DNA of 64,000 nucleotides. It comes from Camarhynchus parvulus. Taxonomy: Eukaryota; Chordata; Aves; Passeriformes; Thraupidae. Positions 13,030-26,560 of the stretch are shown here, piece after piece. The stretch spans positions 19,567,820 through 19,631,819 of the forward strand of contig NC_044582.1 in assembly GCF_901933205.1 (NCBI RefSeq), written 5' to 3'. The position numbers were made by a program, and so were the translations under genes. A model generated the notes under the pieces. That model saw only the letters and a list, made by a program, of their open reading frames with translations. It ran no database searches and was not told the DNA's origin. The stretch's first letter is position 1. Every line of letters starts with the position of its first letter.

Positions 13030-13225
13030 TGATCACAGAACCAGAGAATGGCTAAATCCCACCCAGGGCCACCCTGCCACGGCAGGGACACCTCCCACTG
13101 CCCCAGGTGCTCCAGCCCCAGTGTCCAGGCTGGCCTTGGGCACTGCCAGGGATCCAGGGGCAGCCCCAGCTGTGCCAGGGCTGCCCACCCTGCCAGGGAA
13201 CAATTCCTAATTCCCCATATCTCAT
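13030..13225 (-). mobile_element. CR1 LINE 3' end, antisense
   Basis: Reads ATCACAGAACCAGAGAATGG, then GGGACACCTCCCACTGCCCC, CCAGCCCCAGTGTCCAGGCT, GCACTGCCAGGGATCCAGGG and CAGGGAACAATTCCTAATTC, the reverse of the CR1 terminus. Confidence 0.88.
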
Positions 13226-13587
13226 GAGGGTTTCCTTTTCAAGACGGTAAGAAATGGACAGAGCTAGATGGAGAGAAAGGCCACCTCAGGTTAAAAAGAG
13301 CCAGCATGGGGAGGTTCCTGTGGGAGGGGGGATGGCTGCCCACCCTCGGGGCTGGGCTGGGCAGGCTCAGGGTGGGCACAGCAGGAATTTCCCCATGGGA
13401 AGGGGGCTCAGGCCTTGGCACTGCCCAGGGTGGGCTGGAGTGCCCATCCCTGGAGGTGGCACCTGGAGGGGGCACTGGGTGCTCTGGGCTGGGGACAAGG
13501 TGGGCTCGGGGCACAGCTGGGGCTCCATGGTCCTGGAGGGCTTTTCCTCTGGGACTCTGCGCCTGGGGAGGAAATGTCACTTCCCAG

Positions 13588-13675
13588 GATGGGATCCGGG
13601 CCGCGGGATGGGATCCGGGCTGCGGGATGGGATCCGGGCTGGGGGATGGGATCCGGGCTGTGGGATGGGATCGGG
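13588..13675 (+). repeat. 19-bp tandem repeat x5
   Basis: The unit is GGGATCCGGGCTGCGGGAT (19 bp), with CCGGGCTGG and TCGGGGCTG variants. Confidence 0.93.
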
Positions 13676-13802
13676 GCTGCTGCTGCTGCATTTCCCGCCT
13701 GGTTCCGTAGGTGGCGAGTGCCGCCTGCCCTAAAGCAGGAGCCCGATAGGGGCTGCAGGGCCCGGGCGGGTGCGGGACGGGCGCGGAGCTGGGCACGGGG
13801 CT

Positions 13803-13905
13803 TGGGATGCCGGGGATGCTGGGGATGCTGGGGATGCTGGGGATGCTGGGGATCCTGGGCACGGGGCTGGGGGTGCTGGGGGTGCTGGGGATGCTGTAGG
13901 GCTGG
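13803..13905 (+). repeat. 9-bp GGGATGCTG tandem repeat
   Basis: Five perfect GGGATGCTG units, then GGGGTGCTG variants. Confidence 0.9.
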
Positions 13906-15117
13906 GCACGGGGCTGGGCACGGTGCTGGTTCACTGTAGGGCTGGGCACGGTGCCGGGGGTGCCCCCTCAGCCAGACCCCACATCCCCAGCCCTGGGCCC
14001 TCAGAGCAGCACTGCGGGGGCACCCAGAGCTCAGAAGATGCCATTTCCATATTCTGAACATTTGCCCCACCCCTGTTTCCTCCGGGTTTGCGGAACCCCA
14101 GTACTGCTGAAATACGAAACCAAAGCCAGCGAGAGGCTCTGACAGCCCCGAGACCAAATCCCAGGCGGCAGGAGCACAGTTTGGACCCAAGCTGCATTTC
14201 CTGAGCGTCTCAGCAGAATTGCCCAGGGATGAATGAGCCCCACACCGTGGCTGGACTCTCAGATTTACGGCTGGTGGCTCCCGTGATGGAGCAGTACTGG
14301 GGAGAGAGACGTGCGGCAGTTCTGGGAATTTCTCTGCATCAACAGGAATGAACTGTCTGGAGTTTGATGAACAGCATCTCCTTGTACTGTCTCCTTTCAT
14401 GTGGCATCGCACAGACATATCTGTGACCTTCACAGATGTCACATCAATAAAGGAAAAGGTTCAGTTTAAAAAATGAACGTAGCAGATCCAGACCTGGAGT
14501 AAATCCACGCGGCTGCAGCGGAGTCAGCAGAGAGAGGCTGATTTACAGACACTGCTCGCCATTACAAATAGTTTAAGTGAATTGTTACTGCTGTGCCAGG
14601 TCAGGGATCTGGTGATTAGACAAGAAAAGGAGTGTGATTCATTGGAATATGTGAGCTTTCCCAGCACGGGGAGCTGCAGTGCCTGGAAACGGGCAAGAGA
14701 CTAAAGAACATTTTATGTGTTTTTAAAGTGGCACATGAAGATGGGCACTTAATCCTGTCCAATTACAGGCTCTCAAAGATCACCACAGTACCAAACTGAC
14801 ACCTGCCCTGCTCCACACCTCTGAAGTGCTGTAATACACAGGAATTCACCTTTCTGCACTGAAACTGGGGCCACCAGCCGTCCTGCAGAGCTCAGCATCA
14901 CCCTGAGCCTGGCCTTGGGCACTCTGGGGACATTGTCACCAGCAATTAGGCACCAGGGGAATGTGACATGGTCAGGAGGGGCTTTTTCAATCTTTCTGCT
15001 TTTCCTAAAAGAGAATGTCAGCAGATATAACCTGGGGTTTATGAACAAGCAAGCCTTAGCTCACCTGTGCCCTTTTCATGTGGCTCTGAGTGCAGCCTGT
15101 GCTTGGCTTCTTTCACT
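13906..15117. other. Unique intergenic sequence
   Basis: No repeat or gene seen; 14440-14780 is AT-rich. Confidence 0.5.
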
Positions 15118-15300
15118 GAATCACAGAATCACTGGGGTGGGGAAAGCCCTCTAAGATCACTGAGCCCAACCATTCAATCTTTCTTTCAGGGAATCCTGGG
15201 ATGGTTTGGGTTGGAAAGGACCTTAAGGACCACCCAGTTCCAATCCCCTGCCCTGGGCAGGGACACCTTCCACTAGACCAGGTTGTTCCCTGAGGGATTC
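15118..15300 (-). mobile_element. CR1 LINE 3' end, antisense
   Basis: Starts at the octamer-tail remnant AATCACAGAATCACTGG, continues ATCACTGAGCCCAACC, then a second terminus-like ATCCTGGGATGGTTTGGGTT, GGACCTTAAGGACCACCCAG and GGACACCTTCCACTAGACCA. The double start may mean two CR1 ends side by side. Confidence 0.9.
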
Positions 15301-15887
15301 AATTTTGGGAGCTGCTGCTCTTCTCCTCAGCCTATAAAACACTTAAGATAATAATTCAATGAGCAGTTTAAGATGATGGACCATCTTGTGTTTCTTATCT
15401 CTGAGTTTACTTAGCACTAAGATAACCATAATAAATCCATTCATTATGCCTGAGATGTTTATTGGCTCTAATTGCTGGCAGGAGGAAAGGGGGATGAGCA
15501 GTGCCAGGGTGAGCTCAGCACATTTCACACCCTGAGAGCTCGGGGTGCATTGCCTGAGCACAGCCTGGACTCCTGGCATGGGTTTGGGATAGAGCAGACA
15601 CTGATGGCTGGAAAATAACAGGAAATATGTATGGCCTGAGACTTGCTCTCTCACTGAGCTGGGCTGAGGTCCGTGGTGCCCAGCCCTGACCCCGCAGGCC
15701 TTCCCCAGCCCTCCCAGTCAGTGTGTCCTCACTTCCCACCATGGGGATGCGCAAGGATGGAAATGCCCAGGGCACAATCCCCCCCCAGATGCCTGACCCC
15801 GAGGGCAGCATGAGTTCAGTGTTACTCTATTAATAATCCCCTGGCATGCATGAGTTCTGTTTTATTCTATCAAATCCCCAGCAGAAG

Positions 15888-15982
15888 TGATAAAACATCA
15901 GATGTAGCAGTGATAAAACATCAGATGTAGCAGAGATAAAACATCAGATGTAGCAGTGATAAAACATCAGATGTAGCAGTGC
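15888..15982 (+). repeat. 23-bp tandem repeat x4
   Basis: AGTGATAAAACATCAGATGT plus AGC repeats with an exact 23-bp period at 15891, 15914, 15937 and 15960. It is AT-rich, unlike most arrays here. Confidence 0.95.
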
Positions 15983-17810
15983 ATTGCCCTGAGACAGAGA
16001 GGGGAGCTCTACAAAGCGCATTTGCTGTTGCTGTTCTGTGTGTGGTTCCCAGGGGACCTGAGAGCACAGCCAGGGAAGCTGAGGAGCATCACCAGAGCCC
16101 CACTGAGCACAGGGCTTGGTTCCCTCCCCAGAGCCCCAGGGGGAGCTGGAATCCTGCTGCTGCTGCTGGGTGAGAGGAGCTGCCCTCGGTGGCTGGGCAG
16201 GGACCTGGCTCTGCTGCCAGCCCTGGGGGCTCCTTCTCTTCTCTTTTGTTTTTAATGGAGTTCTTCTCCCCACCTCCATCAAGAGTTCCCAATCCTGCAC
16301 AGCTCCACATCCAAGTTTTAATGGAGATCAGCAGAGGACTTTGAGCCTCTCAGATAAAAGCAGGCTATAAATGCAACAAATTCCATTTCCGAGAGGCGTC
16401 GGGCGAGATAAGAAAAGTTCCAATCCCCATATTTGCATTTTAAGGAAATTTGAAGAATCTGGGACCCAAGTATATTCTTGGATATTTTTAGCCCTGGGCA
16501 TTTCAGTTCTGTTATTCAGGTCACAACAACCCTCTACGCCCTTCACCTCAGAGGCATTTGCTCTCTGCCTTTGGGCTCCAGCTTTCCAGCCCGTTCTATA
16601 ATTGTAGCAGTTCTTTGGGTGGGGGTAGGTGTGAATCCACGTGTGCACATGTTTGTAGGTCTAGTGTGACTTTAAAAATAAAGTTTCTGGTGCTACAAAC
16701 ACTTCCACATACCCTGAACCAGACGTAATTAATACCATGGAGATTACTGAAGGAAAATAAAATGCATTCCTGGGCAGGATGGGACCATTCCCTTACATCA
16801 CCCAAGCCAGATTAACTGGTGATGTTTGTCATGTAAATGCTTAGCTGAGAAATTCCCAGAAAAGTGAACTCAGAACAAAAGTTGTTGCTCTTTTTCCCAG
16901 TGCCCATTTTGTTTCCAGTGCAGGATTGTTTATGGGTTTTTTAGAGTCTCTGAGGCAGGGGGTGAAGTCAACGGAATTAAATAAACTGTGATTCTTGTGT
17001 CAAAGCTATTTTGGGGTGAAACTGTGGAAATCTGGGAAGGCCCAAGAGCCACCCGTGCCCAGGTCCTTGGAGGGGGTGCCAGAGCTCTGAGAACAGGAGC
17101 ATTAACACTGCTGTGATTTATCTGCTGCACGCTGAGCTTCTCTCTGGCTTGCAGAATGCATCTGGACCAGCCTAATGAGCACATTCTTCACCATTAGAGA
17201 GGCTGTGGAGGGCTTCAAATATTTTAGACATGATTCACAGAGCCAAAAGGTCTTGTTTACTGATATGCTATTTATACCTAGCTCAATTAAACCACTTTGG
17301 AAAGAAAAAAATTCAAGGATGCCAACACTGGCAATGCTGTTGGAAGTGAGCATCTCCTCGTTAAAAAGGTTAGAAAAACACCATTAATAATGCTGATAGA
17401 CTCAGTTTGTGCCCCAGTGCCTGTCCAAGTGCGCCGGTGTCCCGCACGGGGTGGTTCTGGCAGCAGGAGAGCCCAGGCAGGGTTTGGCTCTGTCCTGGTG
17501 GCTCCAGGTGTCACCTCCCTGGGGATGAGCTCTGCCACCAGCCCAGCCCTGCCCGGGCAGCACTGCCCCTGCCCAGGCTGTGCTGCAGCACCTGGGGCAC
17601 AGCAGAGAGGGGGACATGGCCTGGAGGTCCTGTGCTTGGGGAGAAGGAGATGCCTGTTCCAAAGGATACCACCAGAATCTCAGTTTCCTGGAAATGCAGG
17701 GCTTTCACACCTAATGGTGGGAAGAACCTGGGCATGGATCTCCAGTCGTAGGGATAAAGTTCAGTGTCCTACAAAGTGCTGCTTCCTGAAGCCTCCTCAG
17801 CAGGGTTGAA
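15983..17810. other. Unique intergenic sequence
   Basis: No repeat array and no exon that I can support. Open frames here lack family motifs. Confidence 0.5.
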
Positions 17811-18052
17811 CACCTCCCCTTGGCATCCCCTCCATGTGTGTGTGGATTCCTGGGGCATGGAGCACCCAGAGCTCCCTGTCCCTGGCTCCAAACCTCCCCT
17901 TGGCATCCCCTCCATGTGTGTGTGGATTCCTGGGGCATGGAGCATCCAGAGCTCCCTGTCCCTGGCTCCAAACCTCCCCTTGGCATCCCCTCCATGTGTG
18001 TGTGGATTCCTGGGGCATGGAGCACCCAGAGCTCCCTGTCCCTGGCTCCAAA
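17811..18052 (+). repeat. 80-bp tandem triplication
   Basis: Three 80-bp copies, with TGGCATCCCC at 17821, 17901 and 17981, differ at about one base (GAGCACCC versus GAGCATCC). This suggests recent expansion. Confidence 0.97.
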
Positions 18053-19830
18053 CCCCATGCAGCCTTGACCCAGAGCACGAAGCCTGGGAGATAAGGAGGA
18101 GTGTTCCTGTGGCAGGAGGCTGGGAACGCTGCCATGAAACATTGAGACGTAAATCAGGGTGGAAAGGAAGCACAACAGCTTTTATAGAACACTTCAGAGC
18201 CATGTACTCATTAAATAACAAAGGGTTTTTTCTCTTAATACGCTATTAACAAATTCCAAACCATCATATCTTTAAAAAATTGTCCTCCAGTCGAGTGGAA
18301 AGTGAACTAATGTGGGCTTAGAAAGAGGTTGGGAGTGCAACAAATTATAAATGCTTTCTACTTTATCAGCATTACGGAGTACTATTAATTTTAAAAATAG
18401 CTTCTAAAAACATACATGGCATACCATAATGGAGATGGCTGGGTTTCAATACATCATCCTGATGACTCTTTCCACAGCAATGAGTTATGCAGACACTGCT
18501 TTGCAAATATGGAACGTACGGGCTGTGGGGAACCTCAAAAAAGGAGTTTTGTCTTCGGGTTCAGGATGGGGCTGGGCTGGGGTTCCCAGCAGGAGCACTC
18601 GTGGATGAGCTCGGTGCGATGGGACACTGCTCCCCAGCACACACCATCACCCCCACGAGCTGGGATGGGCTCTCACACCCTTCTGAATGGCTAAAGATGT
18701 CAAAGGCAATGCTCTGTGACTGAGCAGCTCCTCTGGAGGGCTTTGCGTGCCCAGGGTTTGGGGCTAACTGGCCCAGCACCTCCGAGGGTGCCTCTGCATG
18801 GTGAGGAGGCAGTTTCCATGGCAAGGGCTGCTTTTATTGGCTGCCTGCAGGACAGAGACACGTAAACCCTAGCTGGGGCCAGAAATGAGTTAGACAAATC
18901 CCTGGGTAGCTCTAACTGACACTGGAGCTTGTTTGCTTGCCTTTTTCTGTCCCTCGGGCTGCACAGCTCTTCACTCCTCCTCTGGCAGCAATTACAGACA
19001 CAAGGGGGGCCAGTGACCCCGTCCAGCCCCCAGGGCTCGGGCAAAGCTCTCAGGCTGCCAGGGGTACCCGGGCACCCCTGGGGATGTTTCTGCCCTGGCA
19101 GGTAAGGATATTCCTTACAGAGCACATGTGGGCTGCTCCCCTGCGTTCCCTGGTCCCATTTTCTCTTATTTAGTAACTTAGGACTATCCTCAGTTTAATC
19201 CCCATTTACTGGTTCCCTAATTCAACCCAAAAGACCAGAACTCATTGAAAGGCAGAAGATTCATTTGCTAAAGGAATTAGAATGATGGTCAAGCTGGTAA
19301 GCTTGGCAAAGCCACTTCTTTTCCTACTTTATCACCTCTAAAAAATAAATGGCATTTCCTACCTGGAAACAGCAAACTCCACTTCCCTGTGTCCTGGGCT
19401 GTCAGACACCCTTCCTTTGTGCATTCCCTCACCCTGCTCCCAGCCATGTCTCCTGGGCTGAGGAGCTCTTGTTGCCCTCAGGGGAAGGTGGGAAATGAAT
19501 CCATGTGTGCTGTGCCACATCCATTATCCTGTTCTCACAAGCAAACCCATCCACAGCCCTTACATAACACTGTTTCCTCCCTTGTCACTGTGATTGTAGA
19601 GATAAATAATTCTGCTGGAGCAGTGCTGTGTGAAATCTTTACAATGACAGGTACAAGGAAATTCCTTTGCCCAGATTTACCTCCGCACGCTGCTGTGGAG
19701 CTCAGAGCTGTAAATCTGCTCCATCTGGGGCCAAGAGCCACATTCCAAACCCATGCTGTGAATGTGTGAGCGTGTCAGGCTGTGAGGGATGGACACACAC
19801 CGTGGGCACAGCCAGCTACTGCCAGCCTGC
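18053..19830. other. Unique intergenic sequence
   Basis: AT-rich at 18180-18420, mixed elsewhere. No gene seen. Confidence 0.5.
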
Positions 19831-20396
<566 letters not shown>

Positions 20397-22479
20397 CATC
20401 TCCAGTTTTCCCAGTACTTTATAATTTAAGGAGTTACCATGTGAGAGCAGGGAGCAGAGCCTGACCCTGGCCTTTGGGCACCCCCAGGGCCACTGAATTC
20501 ACCAAAAATGAGGGCTCCTGTTGGGAAGTGCCATTTTCAGCTGTCCAGCACCATTTTCAGTTGTTCAGTGCCATTTCCAGGTGCCCAGGCCCTCTGGGGC
20601 CATGACCCCTCCATCCCAGTGCAGACCAGAGCAGAGCTGCTCGGGCAGCCCCGAGGCAAAGGAGGGAGAATCTGTGCATGCAGGGAGAGTTACAGCCCTG
20701 AAATCCAGCAGTGAGAGCCTCGAGTGAGCCGGGGAGATGAACGGGCTGGCAGCTGCTGAGGAGGAGCAACCAGAGAACAAACAGGATTAACACCACGGAA
20801 TGGGGGGATGGACAGAAATACGGGCAGGCCCAGGTGATGTCAGAACGCCAGACCTGGGACAGGCGTTGGTGACTCCCACCCACCCTGAGCCCCAGCCCCA
20901 GCCCCAGCCCCAGCCCAGGCTGTGCTCCCAGAGGGGAGTGACCCGCTCTGCTCTGCCGGGAATGGGAAACAAAGGGAATTCAAGAGCTCACTGCTGACGG
21001 TGAGCCCCTGCTGCCCAAGCTGCTCCTGCTGCTGGGCCACGTGTGGAAAGGCTCCGCTGCTGAGGCTGCAGGCAGGGGCAGCTTTGGGCTCACGTCTGGG
21101 CTCTCCCCAGGGTGACGGCAGAGACCCTGGGAGCTGCCGCTGCCACTGCTGGCACAGCCAGGCCCGCAGTCCCCACGCGCTCCTTCAGCCTGCTAGAGCA
21201 TTTGATCAACTGTAGCTAAACTATAGGGAAATAAATGCTTTCTTTTAAACCCATAGGGTTTCTTTGAACTTGCGAGCAGCCAGTTAAGCTGGATGGATTT
21301 AGAGAGGCCCTACAGTGTTTTTCTGTTGAAATACCAGATGATAAACACAATTTTTCTTGTGTCCCTGCAGAAACAAGACAGCCTGGGGTAACATGAAATG
21401 TTCCTTTACTTCCTTCTGACAATGGCCCATTTCTTCTTTTAGAGGATGATTAATATTTATTGCTACAGTAAATGGCAATTTAAATATATGGTGCAGCCCT
21501 GCAGGGTATCATTAATTTAAGGAAACAGGACACCTCCTATCAAACCACAATGGGTCCTTCTGCAGTGAGTAATGGGGGTGATCTGGCAGCCTTTTCAAAG
21601 GAGTCCCTGAACCCCTTCCCAAGCAGCAGCAGTGTTCCCATGGCCCTGGTGGCACATGGCAATGCCCAGGTGAGGCACCTTTGTTACACACTGCCAGCAG
21701 CAGCAAAATGACCAGAAAGTGGGAAAACAGCCCCAGCACGAACATCCATGTGCTCCTCATAAAGGCTATGGGGAGAATTCCCCCATCCTGGTCCATCCTG
21801 GTCCATCCCAAGGCCATGGTGGGGCAGCAGGACTGCTCTGTTTGTAAAAGGCCACTCGTAATTTCTTCCAAAAGAGGGTTTGCAGCTGGGAGACAGACCT
21901 TTGTGGCCAAGTTTCAGTGAAGAAGAGACTTTGCAGAGGAGGAATCTTTGTTTTCAACTCTTTTTCTCTTTGAGATTCCTGAGCTGTTTTCAGATGTGCC
22001 TTTTGGAAAGTTAAAAGAGGGCTCTTAGTGTCAAAATGAAAAACAGCTCAATCCATAAAGCTACATGCCAGATTCTGAAGAGGAGCATCAGATAAGGTTA
22101 GCCCTCCTTTGCTAATGGTTCTATTTTTTAACTGCAATGATCTGCAAAATTACTTTTGTTACTTTTGCATTCTTGCATTTCCAAGATTTCTCCCTGGTAG
22201 TAAAGTTCCCAATGTCAAAACATGTCAGTCTCCAAAGACAGCTCCAAGGCCCTGGCACAGACACACACAGAGGTGTCACAGACCCTTGGCCATGGCTTTA
22301 TTGACCTGTACCTTCAGTGCCCAATGAGGCACTGGGGTGCTGGGTCAGCAGGGCTCTGTCATTTGTGGCTGAAGGATGGACAGCCCCAGAACAACCCTGC
22401 TGCTCCAGCAGGGCTGGATCCCGTGGCCATGTCTGCCACAGCTCCTCTTGGTCTGCCCTGAACAACCCTGCTCATCCCT
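20397..22479. other. Unique intergenic sequence
   Basis: Contains a short CAGCCC run at 20892-20918. No gene or mobile element is recognised. Confidence 0.5.
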
Positions 22480-22832
22480 TTGCCTCCAGCACCTCCACCC
22501 TCCTCATCCCCTCTGCCTCCAGCACCTCCATCCTCCTCCTCCTCCCTCCTCCCCCCTTTGCCTCCAGCACCTCCATCCTCCTGCCCCACCCTCCTCATCC
22601 TCTCTGCCTCCAGCACCTTCATCCTCCTCATCCCCTCTGCCTCCAGCGCCTCCACCCTCCTGCCCCATCCTCCTCATCCTCTCTGCCTCCAGCACCTTCA
22701 TCCTCGTCCTCCTCCCTCCTCATCCCCTCTGCCTCCAGCACCTTCATCCTACTCCACATCATCCCCATCACCCTGATGATCCCCAGCACCCCGATGATCC
22801 CCAGCACCCCGATGATCCCCAGCACCCTTCCA
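22480..22832 (+). repeat. About 33-bp minisatellite plus 18-bp repeat
   Basis: CTGCCTCCAGCACCTCCATC followed by CTCCTCATCCCCT recurs about eight times to 22755. From 22776, CCCCGATGATCCCCAGCA repeats about three times. Confidence 0.9.
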
Positions 22833-23107
22833 GCCCTGTGACTGGCCCGTGCCCTCCAGCAGCAGCCCAGGGGCTGAAGCCCCCTCACCCTCATCTCTTC
22901 TTTTCTTTGTGTGCACCCACGGCTTTCTCAGGAGGTTTGGCGAGGAATCCTCCAGGTTCAGTGTCCTCCCTTCCCAGACTTGCCCTCCTGGCAGTGAGGC
23001 CAGCAGGACAGAGGATGCCAGCCCTGTGATGGAGATGGCAGCCCTGCAACCTGCTCACACAGGGCATGGCTGGTGCCAGCCACAGAGCTCTGCCCATCTC
23101 AGAGCAG

Positions 23108-23465
23108 GACGGCCCCACAGCAGCCTGGGGATGGTTCCAGAGCAGCCTGGGGATGGTTCCACAGCCCCACAGCAGCCTGGGGATGGTTCCAGAGCAGCCT
23201 GGGGATGGTTCCACGGCCCCACAGCAGCCTGGGGATGGTTCCAGAGCAGCCTGGGGATGGTTCCACAGCCCCACAGCAGCCTGGGGATGGTTCCAGAGCA
23301 GCCTGGGGATGGTTCCACGGCCCCACAGCAGCCTGGGGATGGTTCCAGAGCAGCCTGGGGATGGTTCCAGAGCAGCCTGGGGATGGTTCCACAGCCCCAC
23401 AGCAGCCTGGGGATGGTTCCACAGCCCCACAGCAGACTGGGGATGGTCCCACAGCCCACAGCAGC
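23108..23465 (+). repeat. Minisatellite with alternating 22- and 30-bp units
   Basis: CAGCCTGGGGATGGTTCC recurs with spacers AGAG (22-bp unit) and ACAGCCCCACAG (30-bp unit), largely alternating as a 52-bp higher-order repeat. About 14 cores are present. Confidence 0.95.
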
Positions 23466-25089
23466 CCCAGCAGGATTTGGCAGCCCAGCTGGCCACCCCA
23501 GTAGCCCCAGGTGGGTTTGGGCAGCCCAGGAGCTGGCCGTGCTAGGCAGCAGCTTCCCCTGAGCAGCACAGCCCCGGCTGCAGCGCAGGAAGCCCTTGAC
23601 TCGAAACAAAAGGGCACAAAGGTAATCCATCTCTGCATGAACACTGCATGTCATTGCTCACTGCACAGACAGGCTCACAGAGTCCCAGCCTCTGACTGCC
23701 CCGTGATTTCAAGCCCTTTACTCACTACAAATCATCTTTTGATGATGAAACCAACTGCGTAAACTTGGGAAGAAAGACCCTGCACGAATATGGCCAAATT
23801 AGGAAAGCCCTCCCATAACAGCTGTGCTCAAAACCACACGTATTGCTGGTTTATTTTTTAATCTGCATCACTGGATCTATTTCTGACTACAAACGGGATG
23901 ACTCATTTGATCACGACCAGTGAAAAACTCTGTGTGTGTGTCGCCACAAAATATTTCTTAGACTTGATGCAGTGTTTTCTTTCCTTCCTACTTCAATCCT
24001 GTATCTCTGTAAATCAGCCACAGGCAAAAGCAACCCATGCAAAAATTTAGGTTATCTTATTCAACATTTAATAGAAAAGGAGCTGCCTGGAATTAACTGG
24101 CCTTTGTCTGCCTTTTTGATTAGTTTCTTCCATTTATTTTCCTGTCATTTCCCTTTGATTGCTTTGCTCCAACTGGGGATCCAGGAGATGAAAATTTCTT
24201 CCAAAATATTTCAACCAAATCTGTAGCTTTACTACTATGTTCACGGAAGGGGGAAACACTTAACTGAAAGCAGCTGCAGAGCCGTATTTTCTACTTCATT
24301 TATCCCTTTATGTTTGTACAAAGGAGAAAAATTGAAAATTAGCCAAGAATGTAATACCACAGATTCCCTCCTAGAAAACACGGCAGAGTGTGCAGAAATC
24401 CCTTTAAAACCACAGCTCCAGCCCCTCTGCCTGCAGCTCACACACGCTCTCAGAGGGGCAGCCCCATCCCAGGGGAGCTGCTGGGGTGGTCCCTGCTGCC
24501 ACCTCCGGGTGTGCTGGCTGCCACCTCAGCCACCCACAGCAGCAGAAATATTCACCAGTCCTGCCCATTTCTGCTGTCTGGGTTCAGATTTTCATGTGAA
24601 TCAATCAAGGAGCCGTTCAAGCAGCTCCTTGAAATGGGCACTGCTGGTGTGGATGTGCCCAGGAAGCATCAGGGCTCCCTGGGCTCCTCAGCTCAGAGCT
24701 TCAGCCTCCAGGGGAGCAGCAAACCCCCCTCCGGCTGCCAGCTTCATCCCCTTCTCCCCAGACGCCTTTATTTCCTCACAGCAAAGCAGCTCAGCCTCAA
24801 TTCCAGGCAGAGGTCTGGCCCTTCCTGCACGTGGGACTCCTGAGGAGATCACAAAATCCTCTAGAATCCATTTCTGTGCTCCCCACTGTGTCTCTCCCTC
24901 AGCCCCCCCTGCCTGCTCTGTGCACGCCTGCTGCCCCACAGCCTCGCCCGGGCCAGCCAGGGGAGCCCAGGTGCCAGTGTGACCCGGAGCCCGCAGGGCA
25001 CGGCGAGCTGTGAACAGCGCAGGGCTGCTCCAGGTGAGCTCAGAGCTCCTCTCCTGCCCCGTCCTGCGGGACCCCAGGGAGCTCCCGAG
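23466..25089. other. Unique intergenic sequence
   Basis: AT-rich at 23700-24380, GC-rich afterwards. No gene seen. Confidence 0.5.
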
Positions 25090-25620
25090 CCCGTGCGCCC
25101 AGCAGAGGAGCCCAGAGGAGCCCAGAGGAGCTCAGAGGCACAGGGCACTCTGCCTTCACCCCCAAAAGAGCCCAGAGGAGCTCAGAGGAGCTCAGAGGAG
25201 CCCAGAGGAGCTCAGAGGAGCTCAGAGGAGCTCAGAGGAGCTCGGAGGCACAGAGCACTCAGCCCAGCAGATCTCAGAGGCGCAGGGCACTCTGCCTGCC
25301 CCCAGCAGAGGCAGCCAGATCTCAGAGGCGCAGGGGCACTCTGCCTGCCCCCAGCAGTCTTCAGAGGCGCAGGGCACTCTGCCTGCCCCCAGCAGAGGCA
25401 CAGGGCACTCTGCCTGCCCCCAGCAGATCTCAGAGGCGCAGGGCACTCTGCCTGCCCCCAGCAGATCTCAGAGGCGCAGGGCACTCTGCCTTCACCCAGC
25501 AGATCTCAGAGGCACAGGGCACTCTGCCTTCACCCAGCAGATCTCAGAGGCGCAGGGCACTCTGCCTTCACCCAGCAGATCTCAGAGGCGCAGGGCACTC
25601 TGCCTGCCCCCAGCAGCCCG
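25090..25620 (+). repeat. 10-bp AGAGGAGCTC array grading into a 38-bp minisatellite
   Basis: 25105-25250 is built of AGAGGAGCTC/AGAGGAGCCC units. From 25260 a 38-bp unit, CAGATCTCAGAGGCGCAGGG plus CACTCTGCCTGCCCCCAG, repeats with AGATCT at 25425, 25463, 25501 and 25539. Some units lack the AGATCTC part. Confidence 0.95.
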
Positions 25621-25974
25621 TCAGGAGCAGCCTGGGCATCGCCCCTGCCGATGCCAGCAGAAACGGGACTGCCAGGGCCGGGCTGCTGCCCCCCGAGTCC
25701 GGCACAGCCCAGGGCACCTGGGGAGGGCCCGGTGACACCTCTGGGCTGCCGGGACAGCTTTGTGCCCATAGAAGCCGCCCGGGAATCAGCGGGACGCTGA
25801 AATCCCGATTCCCGTCAGCGAGCATCCCTGCCCGTTCGTTGGCGAGTGCCGGGGATGACTCCCGCAGGAATCAGCTGTGTTTAGTCACGGCATGATTCTG
25901 TCTCTTCCTAGCACCGAGCTAAGTTTAGCCCAGCCTCGTTACAGCCGTGATCCCCTGCTGGCCACCGGCCCGGC

Positions 25975-26560
25975 CCGGCTCGGCTCGGCTCGGCTCGGCT
26001 CGGCTGCCTGCAGCGCGCCTTTCCCTGGAGAGCGCCTCGGCCTGCAGCGCACCTCCCCGTGGAGCACACCTCCACCTCTTGGAGAGCACCCCCAGCTCCT
26101 GCAGCGCACCTCCCCGTGGAGCACACCTCCACCTCTTGGAGAGCACCCCCAGCTCCTGGAGCACACCTCCACATGGAGCACATCTCTCCTGGAGCTCATC
26201 TCTCCTGGAGCTCACCTCCACCTCCCTCTTGGAGCACATCTCCAACTCTCCTGGATCTCACATCTCCTGGAGCTCACCTCTCTGGAGCTCACCTCCCCCT
26301 TTCCTGGAGCTCACCTCTCCCTGGAGCTCACATCTCCTGGAGTGGAGCTCATCTCTCTTGGACCTCACGTCTCCTGAATCTCACTTCTCCCTGGAGCTCT
26401 CCTCTCTGGAGCTCACCTTTCCTGGAGCTCACCTCTCTGGATCTCACCTTTCCTGGATCTCACCTCTCTGGAGCTCACCTTTCCTGGAGCTCACCTCTCT
26501 GGAGCTCACCTCTCTGGAGCTCACCTTTCCTGGAGCTCACCTCTCTGGGTGTCACCTCCC
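25975..26560 (+). repeat. Complex minisatellite: TCGGC pentamers, 57-bp duplicate, TGGAGCTCACCTCTC units
   Basis: (CGGCT)n at 25975-26005, a 57-bp duplication starting at 26044 and 26101, then about 20 short degenerate CTGGAGCTCACCTCTC units to 26555. Confidence 0.9.

Noticed and set aside
24314..24982. Open frame of 222 codons on the + strand
   Set aside because: No recognisable domain and mixed composition; not supported as a gene.
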